In this document: positions 1 through 8,376 of the stretch, piece by piece | Position numbering within the stretch: the stretch's first letter is position 1 | Layout of the letters: every line of letters begins with the position of its first letter | Source: Lapidilactobacillus wuchangensis | Lineage (GTDB): Bacteria; Bacillota; Bacilli; Lactobacillales; Lactobacillaceae | DNA: 64,000 nt | Assembly (NCBI RefSeq): GCF_003946645.1 | Contig: NZ_RHOU01000006.1 | Location: 62,001-126,000 of the forward strand | Direction of reading: 5' to 3' | Position numbers and translations under genes: made by a program | Notes under the pieces: model-generated | Told to the model about the DNA's origin: nothing | What the model saw: the letters and a program-made list of their open reading frames with translations, nothing else | Databases searched by the model: none

Positions 1-496
1 AATAACGCACTTGATAGTCCTTCTGATAATCAGCCTGGTTCCAATCACGTTTAGCAATTTTAGGAAAACGGACAACTGCAGCCGAATATTCTGAGCAATC
101 GTCTAAATGTAACTCTTTAACTGGCAATTGAATCATTCGCCGGGTCGCAAAACTCATGATCACCCAAATACTGTGAATTGTCACAATTTCATCGCCAGCC
201 TCATCAATTAGAAAATAATCACGATAACAGAAGAATTTATTGAATTGTGGCACCCCAGTCTTGGCAGTCACAAATTCATGTTGCTTCGGCAAACGTTGAA
301 TGTTAATTTGATATTCAGTCGTGACCCAGCCTAATTTCATGGCGGCTAATTGAGTTGGTCCCGCACCAAACTCCTGTAATTGATGCTCTGATGCCAAAAC
401 CAAATGGTCCATTAATGCTGATAAATGCATCATCCCCTGGGCATCACACTCAAAAAATGGTACTTGAAATTTTTCTGAATAATAAGAAACGGTCAT
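1..496 (-). CDS. Acyl-ACP thioesterase, C-terminus cut off by window edge
   Basis: The gene starts at the ATG at 494-496 and runs off the left edge, leaving 165 codons. The protein begins MTVSYYSEKFQVPFFECD and resembles the N-terminal hotdog domain of bacterial acyl-ACP thioesterases (FatA/FatB-like family), with segments such as FFECDAQGMMHLSALMDHLV and HSIWVIMSFATRRMIQLP. These enzymes release fatty acids from acyl carrier protein in the cytosol. It lies 38 bp downstream of rsmI on the same strand, the position in which a thioesterase often follows rsmI in lactobacilli. The second hotdog domain is outside the window, so integrity cannot be judged. The family call is from recognition of sequence pattern, not a search. 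Confidence 0.8.
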   Translation of the reverse strand, partial: MTVSYYSEKFQVPFFECDAQGMMHLSALMDHLVLASEHQLQEFGAGPTQLAAMKLGWVTTEYQINIQRLPKQHEFVTAKTGVPQFNKFFCYRDYFLIDEAGDEIVTIHSIWVIMSFATRRMIQLPVKELHLDDCSEYSAAVVRFPKIAKRDWNQADYQKDYQVRY

Positions 497-534
497 CGTT
501 TCGCCTACTTTCTTAATTTATAAAATAACTGCGC

Positions 535-1413
535 CTAGGATAATTGATGATAACGTTGATAAACTTCTTGACGAGGTAAATCAAATTGATTGGCGACTTG
601 CTTAATGGCGGCATTAGGTCGCAAACCTTGTTCAATTAAATCCGTCACGGCGCCACGTAAATCTTGATCAGATAATGCGGCAACTGGCGTCGTGGCTGTC
701 TCAGGTTGACCGGCAATCAGGATCACATATTCACCACGTGGTTCATGATCTTGATACCAACCTTGTAGTTCTGCCAGCGTACCGCGCTCAAATGACTCGT
801 GCAGCTTGGTTAACTCACGGCCCAGGACAATTGGTCGGTCCGCCGCAAATAGCTCACCTAGGTCACTTAATGTGCGTCGTAAGTGATGTGGCGATTCATA
901 AAGAATGACTGTTTCGGTATGCGTGACTAATTGACTTAAGGCTTCGCGCAACAATTTTTTCTTCCGGGGCAAAAAGCCATAGAAATAAAATGGTTGTGGT
1001 GCTAACCCGGAAGCAATCAAGGCAGTAATGCCAGCACTAGCGCCCGGCAACGGTACCACGGCAATATCGGCCGCAATTGCCGCAACAACCAACTCATGCC
1101 CTGGATCTGAAATTGATGGCAAGCCAGCATCAGAAACTTGGGCAATTGATTTACCTGCTTGCAACTCGGCAATTAATTCTGGAATTCGTTGTTGGGTGTT
1201 ATGCTCGTGAAAACTAATTTGGCTCGTTTTAATGTCAAAATGAGCCAATAATTTACCAGTATTTCGGGTATCCTCTGAAGCCACCAAATCAACTGACTGC
1301 AAAGTTTTTAAGGTTCGCACCGTAATATCATCTAAATTACCAATTGGTGTCGGCACTAAAAAAAGAGTGCCTTTTTTCGTAGGTTCAAAACTGTTTTGAA
1401 TCTGCAAAATCAT
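535..1413 (-). CDS. rsmI: 16S rRNA (cytidine1402-2'-O)-methyltransferase
   Basis: This 292-residue protein is RsmI (YraL type), which methylates the ribose of C1402 in the 16S rRNA decoding centre using S-adenosylmethionine. It shows the tetrapyrrole-methylase fold signatures TLFLVPTPIGNLDDIT near residues 16-31, SEDTRNTGKLL near 46, SDAGLPSISDPG near 94-105 and VPLPGASAGITAL near 120. The length is normal for the family. The start follows GGAGG closely. It is the distal part of the dnaX-to-rsmI minus-strand operon, 9 bp after yabA, which matches the conserved Firmicutes order. Confidence 0.95.
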   Translation of the reverse strand: MILQIQNSFEPTKKGTLFLVPTPIGNLDDITVRTLKTLQSVDLVASEDTRNTGKLLAHFDIKTSQISFHEHNTQQRIPELIAELQAGKSIAQVSDAGLPSISDPGHELVVAAIAADIAVVPLPGASAGITALIASGLAPQPFYFYGFLPRKKKLLREALSQLVTHTETVILYESPHHLRRTLSDLGELFAADRPIVLGRELTKLHESFERGTLAELQGWYQDHEPRGEYVILIAGQPETATTPVAALSDQDLRGAVTDLIEQGLRPNAAIKQVANQFDLPRQEVYQRYHQLS

Positions 1414-1422
1414 GGCCTCCTT

Positions 1423-1773
1423 TTAATGGTTAGTACGATTACCGCTACCATAAATGATCGCGGTACAAAATGCACAAGGTTCATTATTTTCCCGACGAGC
1501 GCCATACATCATATTACAAATATGATAGCCAGCATCATATAATTTTTCCAAATTACGTCGTGATGGTAACATGTCATCTTTTTGACTGCCATGTTCTGAC
1601 TGTGGGGCCAAATCATTGAGACGACCACGTAGATGCTTGTTCTCAATAACCAACTCGGCATTTTGTTCTAAAACGTGATTCAGCTCTTGCCTAAACTTGG
1701 CAAGGTCGTGAGCGAGGTTATCGGCTTCTGCTGACAAACGCTGAAAATCTGTAAAAGGATCAGGCTGATTCAT
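1423..1773 (-). CDS. yabA: Replication initiation control protein YabA
   Basis: The 116-residue protein has a long N-terminal coiled coil (about residues 10-58) and a C-terminal zinc-binding segment with H84, C86, C100 and C103. This is the layout of YabA, which binds DnaA and DnaN and restrains initiation of chromosome replication. The ATG overlaps the TGA of holB by four bases, so the two are probably translationally coupled. Length is normal for the family. Context between holB and rsmI is the conserved Firmicutes arrangement and supports the call. Confidence 0.93.
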   Translation of the reverse strand: MNQPDPFTDFQRLSAEADNLAHDLAKFRQELNHVLEQNAELVIENKHLRGRLNDLAPQSEHGSQKDDMLPSRRNLEKLYDAGYHICNMMYGARRENNEPCAFCTAIIYGSGNRTNH

Positions 1774-2759
1774 TTAAAATTTCCCTCTTTTATCATAAAA
1801 AATTGTAAGGATAACTGCTCTAAAACATTCTGAAAAGTAACATTAGCGCGCAATAACTGCTTGACTTGAAGTACTTGCGTTAAGCCGCTAGTTAATTGCG
1901 CACTAGTCAACTTGCCAGCGACATGTTGATAGCTTGGCTCTTGTTGCGCCCATTTCAATGGTTGCGACAAGGAAAACTTCACGGTAAACAAATCGCTAAA
2001 GACAATCAATAAGATTTCCTGACAAAGCTCCTGCAATAACGGCCCCTTAAAATCAGGGACGATAGTAGTTTGTACCTGGGGAAACGCCAACGTCTTGCCC
2101 AGGGCTAACCGTGGCCACCATTGGGCAAAAGCATCAAGTTTATCTTTTAACTGCTCATCAGTGGCTAATTCTGCTAATTGGGTCTGATTCAACGTGGTCT
2201 GCGCCAAAAGCTGACTAAGCTCCTGATTAAATCCCAAATCAGCTAGCCCCTGAACTCGTTGTGGTAAATCAGGTTCTGGTAGCATCATTGTTTGCACCCG
2301 GGACCGAATCGTGGGTAGAATCTGACTTTCTTGAGTCGTGGTCAAAATGATCAACACCTGACTAACCGGCTCCTCAAGAAATTTTAACAGCGAATTAGCA
2401 GCAGGAATCGTCATTTTATCAGCGTCCTCAATGACGAAAATCCGCCAACTACCATAACCACTCTTAGACAGTTCTTCCTTCAAATGCCGCGTGTCATCAA
2501 CTGAAATGGTTTTAGTGGGACTGTTCAGCACTAAATAATCGGGATTGTTCCCCTCAATAATTCGCTGACATTCATGACACTGACCACAAGGAAAACCCTC
2601 AACGGTTAAATGATCACAGAAGAGTCGCTGAGCTAGCCATTGGGCCAAGGACAAAGCATTGGCTCGGACTGGTTCAACAAATAAATAAGCATGGCTAAGT
2701 TCATCTTGTTGGATCAGTTTTTGAAAATGTGTTTGTAATTGCTTGATTGTTATTTCCAC
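1770..2759 (-). CDS. holB: DNA polymerase III delta' subunit
   Basis: The 329-residue protein is the clamp-loader delta' subunit. It shows a four-cysteine zinc module (C48, C58, C61, C64), an AAA+ core with VIEDADKM and FLEEP segments, and IRSRVQTM as the SRC-like sensor region. The Walker A loop is degenerate (VEPVRANALSLAQ), as expected because delta' does not hydrolyse ATP. The reading frame begins with GTG at 2757-2759, preceded by a short AGG ribosome-binding site. It sits between the yaaQ-type gene and yabA and acts with DnaX (encoded upstream in the same gene string) in the replisome. Confidence 0.93.
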   Translation of the reverse strand: MEITIKQLQTHFQKLIQQDELSHAYLFVEPVRANALSLAQWLAQRLFCDHLTVEGFPCGQCHECQRIIEGNNPDYLVLNSPTKTISVDDTRHLKEELSKSGYGSWRIFVIEDADKMTIPAANSLLKFLEEPVSQVLIILTTTQESQILPTIRSRVQTMMLPEPDLPQRVQGLADLGFNQELSQLLAQTTLNQTQLAELATDEQLKDKLDAFAQWWPRLALGKTLAFPQVQTTIVPDFKGPLLQELCQEILLIVFSDLFTVKFSLSQPLKWAQQEPSYQHVAGKLTSAQLTSGLTQVLQVKQLLRANVTFQNVLEQLSLQFFMIKEGNFK

Positions 2760-2773
2760 GAGAAATCCTGACT

Positions 2774-3115
<342 letters not shown>

Positions 3116-3751
3116 CTAAATGTTTGCTGTGAGATAAGTTTGAATCACTGTCTGACAGTCTTGAATCACCTGTATCAAAGGTTGTTGGGCATCAATTTTT
3201 TTGATCCGTTCAGGATGATCAGCCGCTAGTTGTAAATAAGCTTGGCGAACCCGCTGATGAAATTCAAGTTTTTGACCTTCTAAACGATCAAAACCCTGAC
3301 CCAATTTTTGGACGCGTTGTAAACCAACTTCGACTGGCAAATCTAAATAGATCGTCAAATCTGGCAGCTTACCTTGAATGGCGAAATCGTTTAATTGAGC
3401 GACTGCTTGCGGACCTAATTCCCGACCGCCACCTTGATAAGCAATTGAACTATCCACATAACGATCACACAAAACAATTTGACCCGCTGCTAAAGCTGGT
3501 TCAACAACCTCAACCAAATGCTGGCGCCGTGACGCTGCATAAAGTAAAGCTTCCGTCCAATCGTCCATTGCCTGATTCTCAACATCCAAAATAATCTGCC
3601 GAATTTTCTCGGCGATTTGACTGCCACCGGGTTCACGAGTAATTAAAACTGGCGCCTGATTCTGAGCCTGCAACTGCTCAGCAATCGCCTGAATAACGGT
3701 CGACTTGCCAGCCCCATCAGGACCCTCAAAAGAAATAAAACTCCCTGCCAT
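3116..3751 (-). CDS. tmk: Thymidylate kinase
   Basis: dTMP kinase phosphorylates dTMP to dTDP in dTTP synthesis. The protein shows the P-loop GPDGAGKST at about residues 10-18, DRYVDSSIAYQGGG (DRY motif, near residue 91) and the LID region. The reading frame is open six codons further upstream (to 3769). I place the start at the ATG at 3749-3751, giving MAGSFISFEG, because AGAGG sits five bases upstream and this matches the family N-terminus. Length is then 211 residues, normal for Tmk. It is co-oriented with yaaL upstream and yaaQ downstream. Confidence 0.95.
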   Translation of the reverse strand: MAGSFISFEGPDGAGKSTVIQAIAEQLQAQNQAPVLITREPGGSQIAEKIRQIILDVENQAMDDWTEALLYAASRRQHLVEVVEPALAAGQIVLCDRYVDSSIAYQGGGRELGPQAVAQLNDFAIQGKLPDLTIYLDLPVEVGLQRVQKLGQGFDRLEGQKLEFHQRVRQAYLQLAADHPERIKKIDAQQPLIQVIQDCQTVIQTYLTANI

Positions 3752-3825
3752 AACAACCTCTACCTTCATTGTACCCTAAAATTGGTTCTTACTTATTGTT
3801 AACGCCTTTTTTAAATTGGCCAATC

Positions 3826-4071
3826 TTAGTCAATGCGCGTAATGGCTTGACTAATGACTGCCGCTTTGGTGCCACGATGACGTGCCTCATTATAAAGTAA
3901 ATTAAACTTGGCTTGCTGTAATTTCACACTTTCGGCAAAAGAACTGCCAGCATCAGCGTCCTGTAATTCAACTCGCCGCAGACGTAACAATTGATCTTGA
4001 ACATCCATAATCTCGGCACGCAATTCATCATCGCCTTGTCGACGTAGTTGCTGCTTATTTCGGGAAAACAT
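3826..4071 (-). CDS. yaaL: YaaL-family small protein (DUF2508)
   Basis: This 81-residue, charged, probably helical protein resembles the YaaL/DUF2508 family found between recR and tmk in many Firmicutes. Its function is unknown. The start codon lies two bases beyond the recR stop and uses an AGGAG that sits inside the end of recR, which implies translational coupling. No catalytic motif or membrane segment is visible. The assignment rests mainly on position, size and general composition. Confidence 0.75.
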   Translation of the reverse strand: MFSRNKQQLRRQGDDELRAEIMDVQDQLLRLRRVELQDADAGSSFAESVKLQQAKFNLLYNEARHRGTKAAVISQAITRID

Positions 4072-4073
4072 GC

Positions 4074-4670
4074 CTACATCTCCTGTCGACCTTCAACTGC
4101 CCGTTGTAAGGTCATTTCATCAGCATATTCAATATCAGAGCCAACTGATAAACCATGTGCCAACCGAGTGACTTTAATACCCGCTGGTTTGATCAAGCGA
4201 GCCAAATACATGGCTGTCGCTTCACCCTCAGGCGAGGCATTAGTGGCAATGATTACTTCGTTAACGTCACTATGCTGCAATCGTTTGATCAGCGGCGCAA
4301 TATTGAGATCCTCTGGTCCTTTACCATCCATTGGTGATAAAACACCATGTAAAACATGGTACAGGCCATGATAGTCATCCATTTTCTCTAAGGCCATAAT
4401 ATCTTTTGGTTGTTCGACCACGAGAATTTCCTGCTGATTACGACTCGTATCACGACAAATCTCACAAGGATCGGTATCCGTAATATTACCGCAAATACTG
4501 CAGTAATGAAGATCTTTCTTGGCTTGAAGTAAACTGTCAGAGAATTCTTTGACAGTCTTTTCGTCCATATCAATCGTATAAAAAGCTAACCGTGTGGCGG
4601 ATTTACTACCAATTCCCGGCAATTTCATGTAACTATCGATCAGTTTCGCAATTGCTTCCGGATATTGCAT
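4074..4670 (-). CDS. recR: Recombination mediator RecR
   Basis: The 198-residue protein contains an N-terminal helix-hairpin-helix ([15 protein letters not shown]), the C4 zinc finger [16 protein letters not shown] near residues 57-72, a Toprim domain beginning [14 protein letters not shown] and the C-terminal Walker-like stretch [16 protein letters not shown]. RecR works with RecO to load RecA at gaps. It follows ebfC by 18 bp, the classic ebfC-recR pair. Length and motifs are complete. Confidence 0.96.
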   Translation of the reverse strand: MQYPEAIAKLIDSYMKLPGIGSKSATRLAFYTIDMDEKTVKEFSDSLLQAKKDLHYCSICGNITDTDPCEICRDTSRNQQEILVVEQPKDIMALEKMDDYHGLYHVLHGVLSPMDGKGPEDLNIAPLIKRLQHSDVNEVIIATNASPEGEATAMYLARLIKPAGIKVTRLAHGLSVGSDIEYADEMTLQRAVEGRQEM

Positions 4671-4688
4671 CTTTTAACCACCTATACC

Positions 4689-4997
4689 TTACATCAAACC
4701 GCGAGTATACTTGCCCATTGTTTGTTCTGTTTCTTGATCAACTGTTGTTAAAGCTTGGTTGAAGGCTTGAATCAACAAATCTTGTAACATGTCAGGATCA
4801 TCGGGATCAATCACCTTAGGATCAATTTGTAGATCTTGAATTTCGCGCTTACCATTCATCGTCACTTGTACCAAGTCATCACTGGACTTGCCAACAAAAG
4901 GTTTTTCATCTAACTGAGCTTGAGCAGCCTGCATTTCCTTTTGTAATTTTTGCATCTTTTTCATCATACCAGCCATATTGCCATTGCCACGCATCAT
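4689..4997 (-). CDS. ebfC: YbaB/EbfC nucleoid-associated protein
   Basis: This 102-residue protein has a methionine- and lysine-rich start (MAGMMKKMQKLQKEMQ), then a core containing VTMNGKREIQDLQIDP, typical of YbaB/EbfC dimeric DNA-binding proteins. It sits between dnaX and recR as in most bacteria. Two adjacent ATG codons are available; either fits the GGAG about nine bases upstream. The biological role in the family is nucleoid association and is not well defined. Confidence 0.92.
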   Translation of the reverse strand: MMRGNGNMAGMMKKMQKLQKEMQAAQAQLDEKPFVGKSSDDLVQVTMNGKREIQDLQIDPKVIDPDDPDMLQDLLIQAFNQALTTVDQETEQTMGKYTRGLM

Positions 4998-5011
4998 AAT
5001 AAAGCACTCCT

Positions 5012-6736
5012 TTAATCTTTTTCAATTTTTACCACGTTGCTGCCAAATAATTGTTCTGCTTGACTAACAACTGGTGATTGTTCTGGTTCCGCAGGTGTGG
5101 CTGCTTGAGTCTCACCCAACTGTTGTTGCTTTTTCTTGTGTAAATCTTGAATATAATCTTGCCGTAAGCCTGGCCATTGATCTTTTTCGACCAAGACAAT
5201 ATTGGCATCATTATTCATAAAATGGTTTAATTCTTGTTTCAAATCATTTTGCAGGGTTTGATCTTCGTTGGCCGTTTTCAGAGTAAAGGCATACTCAAAA
5301 GCCACCACAATTGCTGCTGGACTAGCCGCAACTGGTTCAGAAACATTCATCATCGCTCGTTTAGCGGGCGTTAACTTATCTAATAAGTCGGGCCAAACTT
5401 CCCGGACCGCACTTAAATCTTCCTTGGTTGCCGCAGCTAAGACTTGATAAATGGCCTGCCGATTAATTTTCGGTGCCGCTTGATGCTTGACTTGCTTTGG
5501 CTTCGCCGCTGCTGTTGTCGCAGATCGACCAGTTTGTTGCAATTGACTGACCTGTTCCTGCAGCTTGGTGACTTCTGATTGTAATTGCGTCACAACCGCT
5601 TGATCAGCAGCCGGTGCAGCGGCAGCAGGCGTTTCAGTTGTGCCTGATTCTCGCAACAAATTAACGAGCCGAACCGTTAAAACTTCCAAGAACAAATCAC
5701 CATGGGTGCTGTTGCGCAATTGCTGCAATGTTTCATTAGCATCACTAATCATGCGATACAGCTGACTAGTCGTTAACTGTTGGGCAAATGGCTTCAGTGA
5801 GTCTGGTAAGGGCCGATAATTAAGACTGGCCACTAATTCAGGACTATTCTGCTGCAGTAACAAGTTACGAAACAGTTCAATCATGCTTTCGATTAAACGT
5901 GTAGTCGCACGTCCGTTAGCAAATAGCTGGGTAATTTGTTGCAAAGCTTGATCCAAATCTTTTTGGAAAACCGCACTTAAATAATCAGCCAGTTGATTAT
6001 CACTGGCATCACCAGTTACTTCTAAAGCATTCGCCAAGGAAACGTGATCTTGACCAAAAGAAAGTACTTGATCAAGAATACTTAAAGCATCACGCATCCC
6101 CCCGTCAGCAGCGCGACTAATGACTTGTAAGGCCGGTTCATCGTAACTGATTTGTTTCTGATCCAGAATTTTAACCATTTGTTCGGTTAAATCAGCTGGT
6201 GTGATCCGGCGAAAATTAAAACGCTGCGTCCGGGAAATAATCGTTGCTGGTACTTTTTGAATTTCCGTCGTTGCTAGGATAAAGACCACATGAGCCGGTG
6301 GTTCTTCCAAAGTCTTCAGCAAAGCATTAAAAGCCCCTGTCGAAAGCATATGAACTTCATCAATAATATAAACTTTATATTTAGCTTCAGTTGGTGGATA
6401 TTTAACTTTATCGCGAATATCGCGAATTTCATCGACGCCATTATTTGAAGCCGCATCGATTTCAATCACATCAGTCAGCCGATTTTCATTAACTGCCCGG
6501 CAAATATCGCAATGATTGCAAGGCTCACCATCAACTGGCGTTAAACAGTTAATCGCCTTTGCGAAAATTTTGGCACAGGAGGTTTTACCAGTTCCCCGCG
6601 GACCCGCGAACAAATAAGCATGACTAATTTGATCAGTTAAAATTGAGTTTTTAAGCGTCTGAGTGACAATCTTCTGACCAACCACTTGAGCAAAAGTCTG
6701 CGGTCGCCACACTCGATACAACGCTTGGTACGCCAT
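5012..6736 (-). CDS. dnaX: DNA polymerase III gamma/tau subunit
   Basis: DnaX is the clamp-loader ATPase and replisome organiser. From the chosen start (ATG at 6734-6736, MAYQALYRVWRPQTF) the protein is 574 residues. It shows Walker A GPRGTGKTSCAK near 45-56, a zinc module including CNHCDIC, Walker B IIDEVHML, and SRTQRFNF as sensor region. A low-complexity linker rich in Ala, Gln and Lys precedes the tau-specific C-terminus. The frame is open 35 codons further upstream, but that extension is not family-like. In many relatives dnaX directly follows the SRP RNA gene; here about 900 bp of repeat elements lie between. Confidence 0.95.
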   Translation of the reverse strand: MAYQALYRVWRPQTFAQVVGQKIVTQTLKNSILTDQISHAYLFAGPRGTGKTSCAKIFAKAINCLTPVDGEPCNHCDICRAVNENRLTDVIEIDAASNNGVDEIRDIRDKVKYPPTEAKYKVYIIDEVHMLSTGAFNALLKTLEEPPAHVVFILATTEIQKVPATIISRTQRFNFRRITPADLTEQMVKILDQKQISYDEPALQVISRAADGGMRDALSILDQVLSFGQDHVSLANALEVTGDASDNQLADYLSAVFQKDLDQALQQITQLFANGRATTRLIESMIELFRNLLLQQNSPELVASLNYRPLPDSLKPFAQQLTTSQLYRMISDANETLQQLRNSTHGDLFLEVLTVRLVNLLRESGTTETPAAAAPAADQAVVTQLQSEVTKLQEQVSQLQQTGRSATTAAAKPKQVKHQAAPKINRQAIYQVLAAATKEDLSAVREVWPDLLDKLTPAKRAMMNVSEPVAASPAAIVVAFEYAFTLKTANEDQTLQNDLKQELNHFMNNDANIVLVEKDQWPGLRQDYIQDLHKKKQQQLGETQAATPAEPEQSPVVSQAEQLFGSNVVKIEKD

Positions 6737-6910
6737 GCTGACACCTTCTTTTCTCGAACTGAAATCTGACACGTTACTTATTATGTTACCACAAATTCTA
6801 CTATTAACTGTACCAAAACAATAGCAACCTGTCATCTTCAATTCAGCAATCGAACATCAAAAATAACTGGTTCCGGTTTAGAATTAGTGCCACACTAAAT
6901 TCACAGTGAT

Positions 6911-7020
6911 CAAACAGAATTGGTTCTGACTGCATTGCGGGCTTGCTGGTTGTGGAACACGGCCGACGCTGATTTGAACCAACTTGAAGCTAAATTTGAA
7001 AATCGTTAAAACCTGATTAT
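6911..7020 (+). repeat. Family B element, 5' half only (truncated copy B1)
   Basis: This carries the conserved left flank (TTCTGACTGCATTGCGGGC), the GGTTGTGGAAC motif and the GGCCGACGCTGATTTGA segment of family B, then diverges where the second half should start. It is followed in tandem by complete copy B2, so the left flank motif is repeated about 120 bp apart. The same truncated-plus-next-copy arrangement recurs at 47586-47800. Confidence 0.75.
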
Positions 7021-7025
7021 AGTGT

Positions 7026-7201
7026 TGAAACAAAACTGGTTCTGACTGCATTGCGGGCTGCTTGTCGTGGAACGCGGCCGACACTGATCTGAGCCAATTA
7101 AAGACCAAATTGTCTCAGATACAGGTCTTATTGTAAGTGCTGAAGCACCAACAATAATTTGGCGGCTGACGACAAGATCCCTCCATTCCGTCCGGAGTTG
7201 A
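7026..7201 (+). repeat. Family B structured element, complete copy B2
   Basis: This is a good representative of family B. Basal stem P1: 7061-7068 CTTGTCGT pairs with 7169-7176 ACGACAAG. P3: 7084-7093 CTGATCTGAG pairs with 7114-7124 CTCAGATACAG (A-bulged). P4: 7128-7134 TTATTGT pairs with 7151-7157 ACAATAA. Between them are the conserved GTGGAACGCGGCCGAC and AATTTGGCGGCTGAC strands. It ends in a small terminal hairpin CTCCATTCCGTCCGGAG. No open frame is conserved across copies. Function unknown. Confidence 0.85.
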
Positions 7202-7298
7202 GACAGTGCATTCATCATTGTTAGCATTTAAGACAGTGGTAGCAGGATTCATTAACTCATTTCAATCAGTAGTAATAGTTGAACAGTAACAAAAAATC

Positions 7299-7336
7299 GG
7301 TGTGACAGTTCTATTCTTTAGAGAGATTGTCACACC
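7299..7336 (+). repeat. Module C hairpin (C1), terminator-like
   Basis: GGTGTGACA (7299-7307) and TGTCACACC (7328-7336) form a perfect 9-bp stem, flanked by an A-run before and a T-rich ATTTTTA after, so it could terminate transcription in either direction. It lies between forward copy B2 and inverted copy B3. A hairpin with the same core (TGACAG...TTGTCA) but different flanking stem bases recurs in each composite at the same relative place. Confidence 0.75.
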
Positions 7337-7400
7337 ATTTTTATATCACCACAATCTGGTTCGGCTAAATAGTGGTGCCCCATTCTGCAAATTTAATCCA

Positions 7401-7551
7401 GGCAGGGGCCCAGCGATTGGCGTCAATGGTGAAATTATTCTTGCCGCTTTAGCGGTTAGAATAAGGCTTGTATTTGAGATTGTTGCGCTAGCAATAAGCT
7501 CAAATCAACGCCCACCATGTTCCACGCCCAAAAAATCGCTGGGCCCCTGCC
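7401..7551 (-). repeat. Family B structured element, inverted copy B3 (long-stem type)
   Basis: Long basal stem: 7401-7418 GGCAGGGGCCCAGCGATT pairs perfectly over 18 bp with the AATCGCTGGGCCCCTGCC ending at 7551. The inner helix equivalent to P2 is ATGGTG (7426-7431) with CACCAT (7513-7518). On the minus strand it shows the family motifs GTGGAAC, TTGATTTGAG, AAGCCTTATTCT and AATTT. The P2 sequence differs completely from copy B2 yet still pairs, which is the clearest covariation in this composite. Confidence 0.85.
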
Positions 7552-7649
7552 GTCCCTAAACTAGGGAGCGACTTAAATCTTTGTGTGCATTTGAAAATAC
7601 CCAACAATGTTTGGTGAGTTTCATCAATTAAATTTGAAATTTTGGCCAA

Positions 7650-7732
7650 AAAAATAAGGCACATGTTCTACCCCACTTAGTGCTGCTTTCTTCCGAATCT
7701 GACACGATTCACAGGGAGGACATTGCCTTAGC
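7650..7732 (-). ncRNA. ffs: Signal recognition particle RNA (small, 4.5S-like)
   Basis: On the minus strand the sequence holds the invariant SRP domain IV core, GTCAGATTCGGAAGAAAGCAGCAC, in slightly divergent form. The ends pair: AAGGCA with TGCCTT, TGT with ACA, and TCCTCCC with GGGGTAGA, giving the single long hairpin of a short bacterial SRP RNA. A run of seven T follows at the 3' end (terminator). It sits between tadA and dnaX, its usual position in lactobacilli. It functions with Ffh in co-translational membrane targeting. The exact 5' end is uncertain by several bases. Confidence 0.87.
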
Positions 7733-7774
7733 CTTAACGGCAATATATATTGTAACTAATTTCGGCTTAAAAAG

Positions 7775-8308
7775 CTAGCCTTGTTCCTGATTTTTAGAAA
7801 TTTGTTGCCGTTGTTGTTTAGCCCGTTTTTGACGTTGCCGAATTTCCCGAAAGAAATTTTGGAGTAAAGCTTGGGTTTGGGCCCGCTCAACATCAGGAAA
7901 GACACCAGGTTGATGGTTAAACCGCGGATCAGCCAATAAATTGACCAAAGTACCAGCAGCTCCAGCTTTAGGATCAGGTGCCCCAAAATAAACTTGCTCA
8001 AGGCGACTATTAATGATTGCCCCAGCACACATTGGACAAGGTTCTAAAGTCACAAAAATCCGACAATCTTCTAAGCGCCAACTTTTTTGTTGCTGGCAGG
8101 CTTGGCGAATTGCGATTAATTCGGCGTGATCAGTCGCATCTTGACTAGTCTCGCGTAGATTATGACCGCGGCCAATAATCGTCCCTTGAAATTCAATGAC
8201 AGCCCCAATCGGCACTTCACCAATTGCGGCTGCCTTCTCAGCCTCAGCAATCGCGGCAGCCATAAATTTATGCTGTTGTTCAATGGGAAGCGGCAGCATT
8301 CGATCCAC
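7775..8308 (-). CDS. tadA: tRNA(Arg) adenosine(34) deaminase
   Basis: The 177-residue protein is a CDA-fold deaminase that makes inosine at the wobble position of tRNA. Zinc and catalytic residues are visible: H61 and E63 in HAELIAI, and C91 and C94 in PCPMCAGAI. NPRF-like DPRFNH near residue 147 matches the TadA group rather than cytidine deaminase. Length is slightly long because of a Gln/Lys/Arg-rich tail. It precedes the SRP RNA gene and dnaX on the minus strand, as in related genomes. Confidence 0.94.
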   Translation of the reverse strand: MDRMLPLPIEQQHKFMAAAIAEAEKAAAIGEVPIGAVIEFQGTIIGRGHNLRETSQDATDHAELIAIRQACQQQKSWRLEDCRIFVTLEPCPMCAGAIINSRLEQVYFGAPDPKAGAAGTLVNLLADPRFNHQPGVFPDVERAQTQALLQNFFREIRQRQKRAKQQRQQISKNQEQG

Positions 8309-8376
8309 TTGTACACGCCCTTTCTTTTAATCGTGAAAACATGTTAAACTAAAAATAAAAACGGTGGTCACAAATC

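Noticed and set aside
6884-7108. 74-codon minus-strand open frame across copies B1 and B2
   Set aside because: Composed entirely of repeat sequence in antisense; no start signal and no conservation of frame with copy B5.
7302-7559. 85-codon open frame through module C and copy B3
   Set aside because: The frame is a by-product of the repeat; similar stretches at 32497-32758 are interrupted and there is no start signal.
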